From: Clostridium_X cadaveris
GTDB taxonomy: Bacteria; Bacillota; Clostridia; Clostridiales; Clostridiaceae
Direction: 5' to 3' (one strand)
Assembly (NCBI RefSeq): GCF_039521325.1
Contig: NZ_BAAACD010000016.1
DNA: 64,000 nt
The position numbers and the translations under genes are program-made. Shown here piece after piece: positions 1 to 8,390 of this stretch (position 1 is the stretch's first letter; every line of letters starts with the position of its first letter). The notes beneath the pieces were generated by a model. It ran no database searches and was not told the DNA's origin. It was given only the letters and a program-made list of their open reading frames with translations.

Positions 1-279
1 TTTGGTAAAGGTGACTTTAAAGAACTTGCCTCTGCAAATAAACTCTATCTTCTAGGTGGAGTTTTAGGTGCCGTTATAACTTTCACAGTAATGAAAGGCA
101 TAGGTGATTTAGGTCCTACTTATGCTATATCCACAATATTAGTCTCTCAACTTTTAACAGCTGGAATCATTGATGCTTTTGGTCTTTTTGATTCACAAAA
201 GCTTTCTTTTGGCTTTTCTAAAGTTATTGGAATTGCTATAATGATTGTAGGAATTATAATATTCAAGTGGAAAAGCTGA
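1..279 (+). CDS. DMT-superfamily (YdcZ/DUF606-type) membrane transporter, 5'-truncated
   Basis: The reading frame is open from base 1, so the N-terminus lies outside the window; about 92 C-terminal residues are present. They contain three hydrophobic segments with small-residue turns, such as GDLGPTYAISTILVSQL and VIGIAIMIVGIIIF, and end in a short basic tail. This matches the C-terminal half of the DUF606/YdcZ branch of the drug/metabolite transporter superfamily, integral membrane proteins of mostly unknown substrate. A LysR regulator starts 31 bp downstream on the same strand and may control it. The family call rests on a partial sequence. Confidence 0.7.
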   Translation, partial: FGKGDFKELASANKLYLLGGVLGAVITFTVMKGIGDLGPTYAISTILVSQLLTAGIIDAFGLFDSQKLSFGFSKVIGIAIMIVGIIIFKWKS

Positions 280-310
280 TTTATTATAGTGTGATTTAAG
301 GGGGATACAA

Positions 311-1204
311 ATGGATTTTAAACAAATTGAAGCTTTTATTAGTGTAGCCAAATTAAAGAGTTTCTCAAAGGCTGCAAATACAATATACTTATCACAACCA
401 ACTATAAGTTCTCATATTGCTAGCTTAGAAAAAGATTTAAATATTCAGCTTTTTGACAGGACTTCTAAGGAAGTAAATTTAACTCCAGCAGGGCGTTGTT
501 TTTTAGAGTATGCTTTAGATATCATAAACACTAGAAATAACGCTATAAATTGTATATGCGATTTTAACAACAATGTTTCTGGTTCATTAAATTTAAGTGC
601 CAGTACTACACCATGTAATACCATAGTTCCTCATTTAATTGATAAATTCGGTACTCAGTATCCGCATATAAAATTTAACATTAAAGAGGAAGGCTCTGGG
701 GAAATAGTTCAGGCTATTGAAGATTTAAGTTGTGAAATGGGTATAGTCGGAAATCATGTTCAGGGTGACAAAATTAATTCTTTTAAACTTATGGATGACG
801 AACTTGTTATAATATCAAGTCCTGAACTTAAGCTTCCTTCCGAGATACCAGTAGAAGATCTGTTAAAATATAAATTTATAATGAGAGAACGTGACTCTGC
901 TACAAGAAAAACTTTTGAGGACAAGCTTCTCGATTGTGATATCAATCTAGATAAATTAAATATATTATGTGAAGTAAATAGTTTAGACACCATAGTTCAG
1001 TTTGTAAAGACTAGTATTGGAATTTCTATATTATCAAAAAATGTATGCAAAGACTATGTAGAAAGTGGCAAGATAAATGCTTCTACTATTAAGGGAGTTT
1101 CGATGGTTAGGGGAATTTATCTAGTGTATAATTCTAAGCGTACACTGTCACCTACAGCTAAAGCTTTCCTTGCTCTTTGCAAAGAAGAGTTTAACATAGA
1201 ATAG
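311..1204 (+). CDS. LysR-family transcriptional regulator
   Basis: This 297-aa protein has the usual LysR length. Residues 1-60 form the winged helix-turn-helix; SFSKAANTIYLSQPTISSHI is the recognition region, followed by LFDRTSKEVNLTPAG. Residues about 90-295 form the periplasmic-binding-protein-like effector domain. The start is preceded by AAGGGGG at 299-304. It lies just downstream of the DMT transporter gene and may regulate it or an unseen neighbour. The effector cannot be told from sequence; the closest feel is to CysL/YwfK-like members. It is a cytoplasmic DNA-binding protein. Confidence 0.9.
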   Translation: MDFKQIEAFISVAKLKSFSKAANTIYLSQPTISSHIASLEKDLNIQLFDRTSKEVNLTPAGRCFLEYALDIINTRNNAINCICDFNNNVSGSLNLSASTTPCNTIVPHLIDKFGTQYPHIKFNIKEEGSGEIVQAIEDLSCEMGIVGNHVQGDKINSFKLMDDELVIISSPELKLPSEIPVEDLLKYKFIMRERDSATRKTFEDKLLDCDINLDKLNILCEVNSLDTIVQFVKTSIGISILSKNVCKDYVESGKINASTIKGVSMVRGIYLVYNSKRTLSPTAKAFLALCKEEFNIE

Positions 1205-1319
1205 TATTTTTTCTAAACATATTTCTTCAAAATAAACCTCTTAACAGTGATGATTTTTATCAACAAATTAATCAGTATAACATATAATATATACTGAAAT
1301 CATTGTTAAGGGGTTATTT

Positions 1320-2537
1320 ATGTTTTCTTTTAAGAATAAGTTACATGAAGAATTGAAAAGATCTATGGACAAAAGGACACTTAAAACCTTTAGAGTTCTG
1401 ATAAAATATAAAGATTTAGAAAAAAATATAATGAGTAAAATCATATCTTATAAAGGTACAGTATATAGTTCTATTGATTCATTGAAAATAATAAGCGCCT
1501 CTCTTACTGCCCATAGTATTGAAAGGCTTATAGAATATCCTGAAGTTCAGTATATATCTCTGGATAATTTTTGTTTTCTATGTGGTAAACGACATGAGTT
1601 AAGGGGTATAAATTTAAGAAGCGCAAATCGTACTTATCTTAATCCTAAATACGGAATCACTGGAGCCGGTATAGGTATAGGTATTATAGATACTGGGGTT
1701 TATCCTCATAGTGATTTAATTAATCCTAATAGAATAAATTTATTTTTTGATATAATAAATAAGTTTAACTATCCTTATGATGATAGTGGTCATGGCTCTT
1801 GTATTAGTGGCATAATATGCGGTAGTGGCATTTCTTCTAAGGACAGCATATTTAAAGGAGTAGCTCCTCAAAGTCATCTTTGCGTTTACAAGGCATTTGG
1901 CAGCAATGGCAGGGGTTATGTATCTGATGTACTTTACAGTTTGTCAAAACTTATTGAAGATAGCGAATCATACAATATAAGGGTGCTTTGTCTTCCATTT
2001 GAGCTTCTAATCACAAATACTTTTATTGATGATTTATTCGAAAAGCTATTTGATATGGCTCAAGAGAAAAACATAATTCCTGTTGTGCCAGCAGGTAGTA
2101 ATGAGTCTACCGAAGGTACCTTGATGGGTATTGCCTCTTGTAAGAATGTTATAACTGTAGGAGGCATCAATACCTTTAATGGTGGATATCAAAGATATAA
2201 ATATTCTTCTGCTGGTCCAGTTCAAAAAGTTGATAAGCCTGATATAAGTGCAGCTTGTACTAATATAATATCTCTAAATACAGTAAAAACTTTTATCCCT
2301 GAAAGAAATGGAATAAAGCTTTACCCTCCTCATTTGGAAGAACCTTATGCCGTATATTCAGGAACATCTACAGCATGTGCATTTATATCCGGAGTCTGTG
2401 CATTAATTCTTGAAAACAATCCAAAGCTTGCTTTTAAAGATGTAAATTCTCTTCTAAAGGTATGCTCTAGAGATATAAATCTTCCAAAAGAAATACAGGG
2501 TGCGGGCCTTCCCGACTTAAATATGATTTTCTCATAA
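1320..2537 (+). CDS. S8 subtilisin-family serine peptidase without signal peptide
   Basis: This 405-aa subtilase has a visible catalytic triad: Asp124 (IIDTGVYPHSD), His158 (DSGHGSCISG) and Ser350 (YSGTSTACAFISG). Asn261 in PAGSNES fits the oxyanion position. Residues 20-82 look like an I9-type propeptide. There is no N-terminal signal peptide or membrane segment, so the enzyme is probably intracellular, or packaged in spores as with the clostridial Csp proteases, which are longer. GTSTA replaces the usual GTSMA. GGGG at 1310-1313 serves as the ribosome site. It is a single gene ending at a strong terminator. Confidence 0.88.
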   Translation: MFSFKNKLHEELKRSMDKRTLKTFRVLIKYKDLEKNIMSKIISYKGTVYSSIDSLKIISASLTAHSIERLIEYPEVQYISLDNFCFLCGKRHELRGINLRSANRTYLNPKYGITGAGIGIGIIDTGVYPHSDLINPNRINLFFDIINKFNYPYDDSGHGSCISGIICGSGISSKDSIFKGVAPQSHLCVYKAFGSNGRGYVSDVLYSLSKLIEDSESYNIRVLCLPFELLITNTFIDDLFEKLFDMAQEKNIIPVVPAGSNESTEGTLMGIASCKNVITVGGINTFNGGYQRYKYSSAGPVQKVDKPDISAACTNIISLNTVKTFIPERNGIKLYPPHLEEPYAVYSGTSTACAFISGVCALILENNPKLAFKDVNSLLKVCSRDINLPKEIQGAGLPDLNMIFS

Positions 2538-2538
2538 T

Positions 2539-2604
2539 AAAAAGTTCATCTTTATATCAAAATTTATATCTATAGATATATTTTGATATTGATGAACTTT
2601 TTTA
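2539..2604. terminator. Bidirectional terminator between the subtilase and M23 genes
   Basis: A long inverted repeat pairs AAAGTTCATC (from 2541) with GATGAACTTT (2591-2600), with further pairing between ATATCAAAAT and ATTTTGATAT. Flanking A- and T-runs allow it to work for both convergent genes. Confidence 0.85.
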
Positions 2605-2615
2605 TATTTATGTGC

Positions 2616-3890
2616 TTATTTAAGGATATATTTTGTAGGGTCCTTAGGAACCCCCTTATATCTGACCTCAAAATGTATATGAGGACCCGTGCTTCTACCA
2701 GTATTTCCTGCTTGGGCTATAACTTCGCCCTTAGTTATTTTATCCCCTACCTTAGAGTTGAGCTTGCTACAATGTCCATACAAAGTTTCTATATCATCAC
2801 CATGATTTAACTTTATTAGATATCCATAGCCATCCATCCATCCTGAATATGTGACTACTCCATCTAAGGCTGCCTTTACAGGATCTCCTATATTTGCTGC
2901 TATATCTATCCCATTGTGCTGTCTACCCCATCTTATTCCAAAGCCAGAAGTTACAGTTCCTCTGGATGGAACATCTAGAAAAGCTATATCTTCTTTTATC
3001 GGGTCTTTTGTACCTTTAAGAATGATTTTTTCTTCTGGTTCCTTAGTAACTGTAGTTTTAACTACCTTTTCATTGACTTTGGTATCATTTATACGGGTTA
3101 TTTCCTTTACCACCTCTTTAGTGCCAGGTGTACCTTCATTTAAAACCTTCTCCTGTCCTTTAAACATTTCAGAAGATGTTTTTATAACTATCGATGGTTC
3201 AATATCTTCATCATGTTTCTCTTTGCTTTTTATTTCTATCTTTAATCCTTCATTCTTCGTCTTTTCATTAAAAGCTATTATAGCTTCACACAACTTATCT
3301 TCATTTGGTATCTCATTAACTTTTGACTTAGTTTCTTCAAGTGCTACAGAATTTTTTATGCCGGTTTCAGTTATTTGATCCTTTTCAATCCCATTCTTAT
3401 CTATGTAATAATCTGCAACCTTATTTACTATAGAATTGGCACTTTTTTTATCTGCTACTACCCCTAAAGACCTATTACTCACTTTAAGATTGTAACATCC
3501 AATGTTAGGGTTTAATGCCGTAAGTATGTTTTTCTTTAATTCATCTGTATCTGCTAAAACATCATTCTTTACAAAGAATTTTTCAAATTTGATTTTTTCA
3601 TCAACATATGTATCACTATAATTAGCAGCTAAACAACTCTGCACCTGCATCTGTGAGGAATCTATATCCTCTTTATTCTTTACATATCCAATCAAATTGT
3701 CGTCTACATATACTCCATAGGCTAAATTACTTTCTCCTATAAAAAAAACTGCAAGCCATGGTAAGACTGATGCTAAAATCAATATAAGCAGCTTACCATG
3801 GCTGCTCCTACTACCTGATTCCAATAAATGTCCACTCCTTTTGTCATGTATTTCTGGCACTTCCTCTTCTAATCTACCCTCTTTTACCAT
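2616..3890 (-). CDS. Membrane-anchored M23 (LytM-like) endopeptidase with G5-like domain
   Basis: Predicted cell-wall endopeptidase of 424 aa. One membrane segment (about residues 34-52) anchors it, residues 60-230 are a variable extracellular stalk, residues about 235-300 resemble a G5 domain, and residues 310-424 are the M23 domain. The zinc and catalytic residues are visible: His325 and Asp329 (HNGIDIA), His373 (YGHC), and His404/His406 (GPHIHFEVR). The ATG at 3890 has no Shine-Dalgarno sequence. A TTG at 3824 follows AAAGGAG by 10 nt and may be the real start, giving a shorter cytoplasmic tail. Likely role: peptidoglycan remodelling, possibly during sporulation. Confidence 0.88.
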   Translation of the reverse strand: MVKEGRLEEEVPEIHDKRSGHLLESGSRSSHGKLLILILASVLPWLAVFFIGESNLAYGVYVDDNLIGYVKNKEDIDSSQMQVQSCLAANYSDTYVDEKIKFEKFFVKNDVLADTDELKKNILTALNPNIGCYNLKVSNRSLGVVADKKSANSIVNKVADYYIDKNGIEKDQITETGIKNSVALEETKSKVNEIPNEDKLCEAIIAFNEKTKNEGLKIEIKSKEKHDEDIEPSIVIKTSSEMFKGQEKVLNEGTPGTKEVVKEITRINDTKVNEKVVKTTVTKEPEEKIILKGTKDPIKEDIAFLDVPSRGTVTSGFGIRWGRQHNGIDIAANIGDPVKAALDGVVTYSGWMDGYGYLIKLNHGDDIETLYGHCSKLNSKVGDKITKGEVIAQAGNTGRSTGPHIHFEVRYKGVPKDPTKYILK

Positions 3891-3911
3891 ATTATATTCA
3901 TTTTTTATCTG

Positions 3912-3940
3912 TTGAGAGATTTTTTCGCCTTTGCTATAAT
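3912..3940 (+). promoter_or_regulatory. Sigma-A-type promoter of the dnaD-dnaC operon
   Basis: TTGAGA (3912-3917), a 17-bp spacer and TATAAT (3935-3940) lie 40 bp upstream of the start of the DnaD-like gene. The -10 box matches consensus exactly and the -35 differs at one base. Confidence 0.75.
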
Positions 3941-3979
3941 AGAGTAGTTAAGTAAATCTAAAATGAAAGGAGGATGCTT

Positions 3980-4972
3980 ATGAGTACCCTTATGTTTAAA
4001 TCTTCTTCTCTAAACTACACCCCAGTAAGTAATGTTTTTATAGAAAAATACATGATTAAAGCTAGAGGAGAATTCGTCAAGGTTTACTTACTTCTTCTTA
4101 AATACAGTTTAAACGGAGAACCAGGTGTAAGCTCATCTATACTTGCTTCTGCCTTAAATCTCCTAGAATCTGATATTATGAATGCTCTTAACTATTGGAG
4201 TGACGAAGGCGTTATAAAATTAATATCCGTAGATAAATACGGTAATTATAGTATAGAATTTATGAATTTATCTAATGATGAGAATTCTTCCTCAAATAAA
4301 GATATCAATCTTTTGGAGGAACTAAACAAGAACTCTTTAAAAGATACTTTAGAGGAAATTGAAAGTCTACTTGGAAGACCATTATCTCCAACAGAAATGT
4401 CAACTTACATAAGCTGGCAAAACAATCTTGGTTTTTCACTAGAACTAATTCTTCTTTTAATACAATATTGCGTTTCAAAAGGAAAATATGATTCAAGATA
4501 TTTTGAAAAGGTTGCTTTAGCGTGGCATGATGGAGGAATAAAAAATATTGATGAAGCTCAAAATTATATTAAAAAACATGAAGATAAATGGTCTAACTAC
4601 AGAAAAATCTTAAGTTTCCTTGGAATAAAAGATGCTGAAATAATGAAACCTCAAGAAGAACTTCTTGATAAATGGGTGAATACTTGGGACTTTTCAGTAG
4701 AGGTAATTCAACAGGCTTGCAAAATATGTTTTGATAGACTTGGAAGAGCAGACTTTAAGTATATCGATGGTATACTTAATAGTTGGAAAAAGGATAATAT
4801 AAAAACTTTGCAAGATATAGCTAATAAAGATACTAAAAAGTCTGTAACTAAAAAACAGAAATTCAATGCTTCTCCAATTTCTAAAGGTAACTTTAATAAT
4901 TTTGATCAGAGAAGCTATGATTTTGAATCTTTAGAAAGAAAATTATTAGGATGGGATAAAGACGATGATTAA
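3980..4972 (+). CDS. dnaD: DnaD-domain primosome protein
   Basis: This 330-aa protein has an N-terminal winged-helix region (about residues 20-90: LLLLKYSL ... LALNLLESDIMNALNYW) and a DnaD/DnaB-II domain around residues 105-190 (LLGRPLSPTEMSTYISWQNN). In Firmicutes such proteins help load the replicative helicase at origins or restart sites. It overlaps the following DnaI/DnaC-like gene, the usual clostridial arrangement. The chosen start is ATG 3980, because AAAGGAGG at 3966-3973 lies 6 nt from it and directly abuts the earlier ATG at 3974. Whether it is orthologous to DnaD or to DnaB(Bs) is not certain. Confidence 0.88.
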   Translation: MSTLMFKSSSLNYTPVSNVFIEKYMIKARGEFVKVYLLLLKYSLNGEPGVSSSILASALNLLESDIMNALNYWSDEGVIKLISVDKYGNYSIEFMNLSNDENSSSNKDINLLEELNKNSLKDTLEEIESLLGRPLSPTEMSTYISWQNNLGFSLELILLLIQYCVSKGKYDSRYFEKVALAWHDGGIKNIDEAQNYIKKHEDKWSNYRKILSFLGIKDAEIMKPQEELLDKWVNTWDFSVEVIQQACKICFDRLGRADFKYIDGILNSWKKDNIKTLQDIANKDTKKSVTKKQKFNASPISKGNFNNFDQRSYDFESLERKLLGWDKDDD

Positions 4973-5954
4973 AGGTTATCAAGAAAAAGTATTAAAAATA
5001 TATGATGACATAAGATACAGAGAACGAGAGGCTCTAAAAAATCGTAAAGAAGAAATATTCAAAAATCATCCTGAAATTATGGATGTAGAGCAATCTATCA
5101 GTAAGCTTTCTTTAGAGATCGCTATGACTTCCTTTAAAGACATTCCAAACAGAGAAGAAAGGCTTCAAAACCTTAAAAATAAACTTGAAGACCTTAGAGT
5201 AAAGAAAAGTGAACTTTTAGTTGCTAATGGATATAATATGGACGATTTATCTCTGCACTATAATTGTTCTAAATGTAAAGATACAGGCTTCATAGGAGTG
5301 ACTAAATGTAGCTGCTTTAATAAAAAACTTATTAACCTTTATTATAGCGACTCTCATGTTGCTGATATGCTTAGAGCCGAAAATTTTAATACATTTGATA
5401 TCTCATTATTTAATTCACGTAAAAACGGCTCAGAAAAAGAAACTCCTAGAAGGAACATAGAAAACATCTATAGCAAGGCTTTGGCCTATGTGGATACTTT
5501 TAAACTTCATTCAGATAATCTTCTGTTTTATGGAAACTCTGGAACAGGTAAAACATTTATGACTCACTGCATAGCAAAAGAACTTTTAGATAGAGGTTTT
5601 TTGGTAGTGTACAGAACAGCAGAGGAACTGATAAAGGATTTAAGATCTATAAGATATGATGATAATAAGCCATTAGAAGAACTTATTTTTAATTCAGACC
5701 TTTTGATAATAGATGATCTTGGAACAGAAAACATAAATGACTTTTCAAAAGGTGAGCTTTTTAATTTAATCAACAAAAAGATATTAACTAAAAATAAAAT
5801 GATTATATCAACAAATCTTACTATGGAACAGCTTCTTCAAACCTACTCTGAAAGAATAACTTCTAGGCTTCTAGGTAATTTTGATGTATCTAAGTTTTAT
5901 GGTGATGACATAAGAATATGTAAAAATCTAAAAAGATTAAACGCTAGACTCTAG
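4965..5954 (+). CDS. dnaC: DnaI/DnaC-type helicase-loader ATPase
   Basis: This 329-aa AAA+ ATPase matches the B. subtilis DnaI/DnaC helicase-loader family. Residues 1-90 are a charged helical helicase-binding region. A zinc-binding cluster (Cys101, Cys104, Cys115, Cys117; CSKC ... CSC) follows. The ATPase domain shows Walker A GNSGTGKT (190-197) and Walker B LLIIDDLG (246-253). It starts inside the end of the dnaD-like gene (8-bp overlap, translational coupling) and ends at a strong terminator. It loads the hexameric DnaB-type helicase onto single-stranded DNA. Confidence 0.92.
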   Translation: MIKGYQEKVLKIYDDIRYREREALKNRKEEIFKNHPEIMDVEQSISKLSLEIAMTSFKDIPNREERLQNLKNKLEDLRVKKSELLVANGYNMDDLSLHYNCSKCKDTGFIGVTKCSCFNKKLINLYYSDSHVADMLRAENFNTFDISLFNSRKNGSEKETPRRNIENIYSKALAYVDTFKLHSDNLLFYGNSGTGKTFMTHCIAKELLDRGFLVVYRTAEELIKDLRSIRYDDNKPLEELIFNSDLLIIDDLGTENINDFSKGELFNLINKKILTKNKMIISTNLTMEQLLQTYSERITSRLLGNFDVSKFYGDDIRICKNLKRLNARL

Positions 5955-5976
5955 GAAAATCCTAGAGTCTTTATTA
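5946..5976 (+). terminator. Terminator of the dnaD-dnaC operon
   Basis: AGACTCTAGGA (5946-5956) pairs with TCCTAGAGTCT (5960-5970), followed by TTATTATTT. The stem overlaps the dnaC stop codon. Confidence 0.85.
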
Positions 5977-6000
5977 TTTACTAAAAAAATTAGTTCATAT

Positions 6001-6189
6001 ATTGCTATCAAACAAGAGTGGAAATCAGTTTTTTGTGTCTGCTGTATACTTTTATTTATACTTATTATTAGTATTTTAGGTATATATGTCATTTTTACCC
6101 CAAATTTTGTTTATTATATATTAACTGGAATTATTGCAGGAATTGGCAGCAGTATAGCAATTAAGATATCTCCTAATAGTAGTATCTAA
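6001..6189 (+). pseudogene. Small hydrophobic frame without a start codon, possible gene remnant
   Basis: From 6001 to the TAA at 6187-6189, one frame encodes 62 residues with two convincing membrane segments (VCCILLFILIISILGIYVIF and YYILTGIIAGIGSSIAI). It stays open further upstream into the dnaC terminator but has no ATG, GTG or TTG start and no ribosome site. I read it as the 3' remnant of a small membrane-protein gene, or a gene using a rare ATT start. It is followed directly by its own terminator hairpin, which supports a once-functional gene. No family recognised. Confidence 0.4.
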
Positions 6190-6210
6190 CATAAGTTAGA
6201 TACTTTATCA
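6180..6210 (+). terminator. Terminator after the small membrane frame
   Basis: AGTATCTAAC (6181-6190) pairs with GTTAGATACT (6195-6204), followed by TTATC. It overlaps the stop codon of the preceding frame. Confidence 0.65.
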
Positions 6211-6225
6211 TAAAAAAGACAAAAT

Positions 6226-6253
6226 AAAAAAGCTTGGATAAAAATCCAAGCTT
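6226..6253 (-). terminator. Terminator of the tRNA operon
   Basis: On the minus strand AAGCTTGGAT pairs with ATCCAAGCTT, followed by TTTTTATTTTG. The hairpin begins at the very end of tRNA-Thr. Confidence 0.85.
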
Positions 6254-6327
6254 GGAGCTGGCAATAGGAGTCGAACCTACAACCTGCTGATTACAAGTCA
6301 GCTGCTCTGCCATTGAGCCATGCCAGC
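6253..6327 (-). tRNA. tRNA-Thr(TGT)
   Basis: The minus strand folds as a cloverleaf with acceptor stem GCTGGCA/TGCCAGC, anticodon loop CTTGTAA (anticodon TGT, reads ACA), T-loop TTCGACT and an encoded CCA. It is the last gene of a seven-tRNA operon. Confidence 0.95.
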
Positions 6328-6336
6328 ATATAAAAT

Positions 6337-6413
6337 TGGCGACCTAGAAGGGACTCGAACCCTCGACCTCCGGCGTGACAGGCCGGCACTCTAACCAACT
6401 GAGCCACTAGGCC
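6337..6413 (-). tRNA. tRNA-Asp(GTC), copy 1
   Basis: Acceptor stem GGCCTAG/CTAGGTC, anticodon loop CTGTCAC (GTC), T-loop TTCGAAC and an encoded CCA on the minus strand. It belongs to the Glu-Val-Asp block nearest tRNA-Thr. Confidence 0.95.
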
Positions 6414-6418
6414 GTATA

Positions 6419-6494
6419 TGGTGGGCACAACAGGGCTCGAACCTGTGACCCTCTGCTTGTAAGGCAGATGCTCTCCCAGCTGAGCTATGCGCCC
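6419..6494 (-). tRNA. tRNA-Val(TAC), copy 1
   Basis: Acceptor stem GGGCGCA/TGTGCCC, anticodon loop CTTACAA (TAC), T-loop TTCGAGC and an encoded CCA on the minus strand. Confidence 0.95.
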
Positions 6495-6501
6495 ATATAC
6501 A

Positions 6502-6576
6502 TGGTGACTCCTAGGGGAATCGAACCCCTGTTACCACCGTGAAAGGGTGGTGTCTTAACCGCTTGACCAAGGAGCC
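6502..6576 (-). tRNA. tRNA-Glu(TTC), copy 1
   Basis: Acceptor stem GGCTCCT/AGGAGTC, anticodon loop CTTTCAC (TTC), T-loop TTCGATT and an encoded CCA on the minus strand. A short ACAAACAC/GTGTTTGT hairpin (6585-6605) separates it from the second block. Confidence 0.95.
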
Positions 6577-6619
6577 ATATGTGCACAAACACAAAAGTGT
6601 TTGTTATTTAAATATGTGA

Positions 6620-6696
6620 TGGCGACCTAGAAGGGACTCGAACCCTCGACCTCCGGCGTGACAGGCCGGCACTCTAACCAACTGAGCCACTAGGCC
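6620..6696 (-). tRNA. tRNA-Asp(GTC), copy 2
   Basis: Identical to the copy at 6337-6413: anticodon loop CTGTCAC with an encoded CCA. Confidence 0.95.
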
Positions 6697-6701
6697 GTAT
6701 A

Positions 6702-6777
6702 TGGTGGGCACAACAGGGCTCGAACCTGTGACCCTCTGCTTGTAAGGCAGATGCTCTCCCAGCTGAGCTATGCGCCC
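6702..6777 (-). tRNA. tRNA-Val(TAC), copy 2
   Basis: Identical to the copy at 6419-6494: anticodon loop CTTACAA with an encoded CCA. Confidence 0.95.
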
Positions 6778-6784
6778 ATATACT

Positions 6785-6859
6785 TGGTGACTCCTAGGGG
6801 AATCGAACCCCTGTTACCACCGTGAAAGGGTGGTGTCTTAACCGCTTGACCAAGGAGCC
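6785..6859 (-). tRNA. tRNA-Glu(TTC), copy 2
   Basis: Identical to the copy at 6502-6576: anticodon loop CTTTCAC with an encoded CCA. It is the first gene of the operon, about 50 bp downstream of the promoter. Confidence 0.95.
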
Positions 6860-6911
6860 AGTTATTCATCACATTCATTTGTCATTTGTTCTTGCGAACC
6901 TGACATAGACT

Positions 6912-6940
6912 ATAATACCGAAATTCTGCTTCTATGTCAA
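6912..6940 (-). promoter_or_regulatory. Promoter of the tRNA operon
   Basis: On the minus strand TTGACA (6940-6935), a 17-bp spacer and TATTAT (6917-6912). The -35 matches consensus exactly. It drives Glu-Val-Asp-Glu-Val-Asp-Thr. Confidence 0.8.
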
Positions 6941-7053
6941 CATATTTTTATAATTTTTTTCAAAAAACTTTTAGTTTTTTTACTCTATGATATAATTAAT
7001 GATAAATCCTATTGATTTTATTAGACTCTATTTTAAATAAAGGAGATAAACTT

Positions 7054-8313
7054 ATGAATCATCATGATGTTATAATTATAGGTGGCGGTGCATCAGGAGT
7101 TATGTGTGCTATTGCCTGCAAAGATTTCGGACTTGATGTTGTCCTTCTTGAAGGTACAGATAGAATATGCAAAAAAGTTTTAACTACCGGAAATGGTAGA
7201 TGTAATATAACTAATAGTTCTATAAAAGAACCTTTTTTAAGTTATCACAGCAAAAATAATGACTTTTTTACAGACACATTAAAAAACTTTTCGGTAAACG
7301 ATACTATAAATTTCTTTTCAATTTTAGGTCTTCCTCTAATAGAACTAGAGAACGGTAAAATGTATCCTCGTTCCCTTCAAGCTTCTTCAGTCATAGATAT
7401 ATTTAGAATGGCTTTAGATGATAGAGAAATACCTTTATACCTCAACCACAAAGTAAATTCAATAATAAAAACCAAAAAAGGTTTTACTTTGTCTATAAAA
7501 AATAGTGAGGACACCTTCAGTTGTAAAAAACTAATTTTATGTACTGGTGGAAAAAGTGCAGCTAACACAGGTTCTGATGGTTCTGGTTATACTTTAGCAA
7601 AAACTTTAGGCCACAATATAATAAATCCGCTTCCAGGTATCGTTCAGTTAAAGTTAAACTATCCTCATTTAAAAGCTCTATCAGGTGTGAAATTTAACGG
7701 TTGGGTAGATTTATTCATTAATGATAAACTTATTAGAAGAGAATTTGGTGAAATACTATTCACTGATTATGGAATATCTGGTCCTCCTATTCTTCAAATT
7801 AGCAGTAATGCATCCATTGCTTTAAGTATGAAAAAAAAGGTTCAGATAAAAATAGATATGCTTCCTGATATGGATGAAGATACTTTAATTAACTTTTTAG
7901 AAGGTCATTTTGGAATGTTTGGTCATAGAAGTGTTACGGAAAGCTTTATCGGAATAATAAACAAGAAGCTCATTCCAACTATTTTAAAGGAAGCTCATAT
8001 ATCTTCCCTTCATAAACCATGTTACGAGCTTGAGTGGGAAGAAAAATCAAACATATATAATCTTTTAAAATCATGGGCATTTGAAGTCAGTGATACTAAT
8101 TCATTTTCTAATGCACAAGTTACAGTTGGTGGCGTAGATACTAGTGAAGTAAACTCTAATTCTCTAGAATCAAAGCTATGTAAAAATTTATTCTTCTGTG
8201 GTGAGGTCTTAGATGTAAATGGAGACTGCGGTGGCTTTAATCTTCAATGGGCTTGGAGTTCAGCCCTAGCGGCAGCTAAAGCAGTGAAAAATGATATCAC
8301 TAATAATAAATAG
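7054..8313 (+). CDS. HI0933/YhiN-family FAD-dependent oxidoreductase
   Basis: This 419-aa flavoprotein has an N-terminal dinucleotide-binding motif (VIIIGGGASGVMCAI) and the family hallmarks KVLTTGNGRCNITN, a LCTGGKS segment, and the C-terminal GEVLDVNGDCGGFNLQWAW. The family binds FAD and is thought to act on a nucleic-acid or tRNA-related substrate; no reaction is established. ATG 7054 is the preferred start because AAAGGAG at 7040-7046 lies 7 nt upstream; an in-frame TTG at 7012 has no ribosome site. It is monocistronic with its own terminator. Confidence 0.9.
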   Translation: MNHHDVIIIGGGASGVMCAIACKDFGLDVVLLEGTDRICKKVLTTGNGRCNITNSSIKEPFLSYHSKNNDFFTDTLKNFSVNDTINFFSILGLPLIELENGKMYPRSLQASSVIDIFRMALDDREIPLYLNHKVNSIIKTKKGFTLSIKNSEDTFSCKKLILCTGGKSAANTGSDGSGYTLAKTLGHNIINPLPGIVQLKLNYPHLKALSGVKFNGWVDLFINDKLIRREFGEILFTDYGISGPPILQISSNASIALSMKKKVQIKIDMLPDMDEDTLINFLEGHFGMFGHRSVTESFIGIINKKLIPTILKEAHISSLHKPCYELEWEEKSNIYNLLKSWAFEVSDTNSFSNAQVTVGGVDTSEVNSNSLESKLCKNLFFCGEVLDVNGDCGGFNLQWAWSSALAAAKAVKNDITNNK

Positions 8314-8336
8314 TTTTATTTAGATATACAAAGAGA

Positions 8337-8374
8337 ATGAGATCTTCTAACATGAAGGTCTCATATATTTTTTT
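8337..8374 (+). terminator. Terminator of the HI0933-type gene
   Basis: ATGAGATCTTC (8337-8347) pairs with GAAGGTCTCAT (8354-8364), followed by ATATTTTTTT. Confidence 0.85.
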
Positions 8375-8390
8375 ACCCCAAAACCATAAA

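Larger units (their letters stand above)
6337..6859 (-). repeat. Tandem duplication of a Glu-Val-Asp tRNA block
   Basis: Bases 6337-6576 and 6620-6859 are direct copies, offset by 283 bp. They cover three tRNAs and their spacers, and by eye differ at only one spacer base (6501 versus 6784). This indicates a tandem duplication kept identical by selection or gene conversion. Confidence 0.9.

Noticed and set aside
2851..3378. 175-codon plus-strand frame opposite the M23 peptidase gene
   Set aside because: It lies wholly antisense to a clear peptidase gene, has no ribosome site, and its Ser/Phe-rich sequence is what a Lys/Glu-rich gene gives when read backwards.
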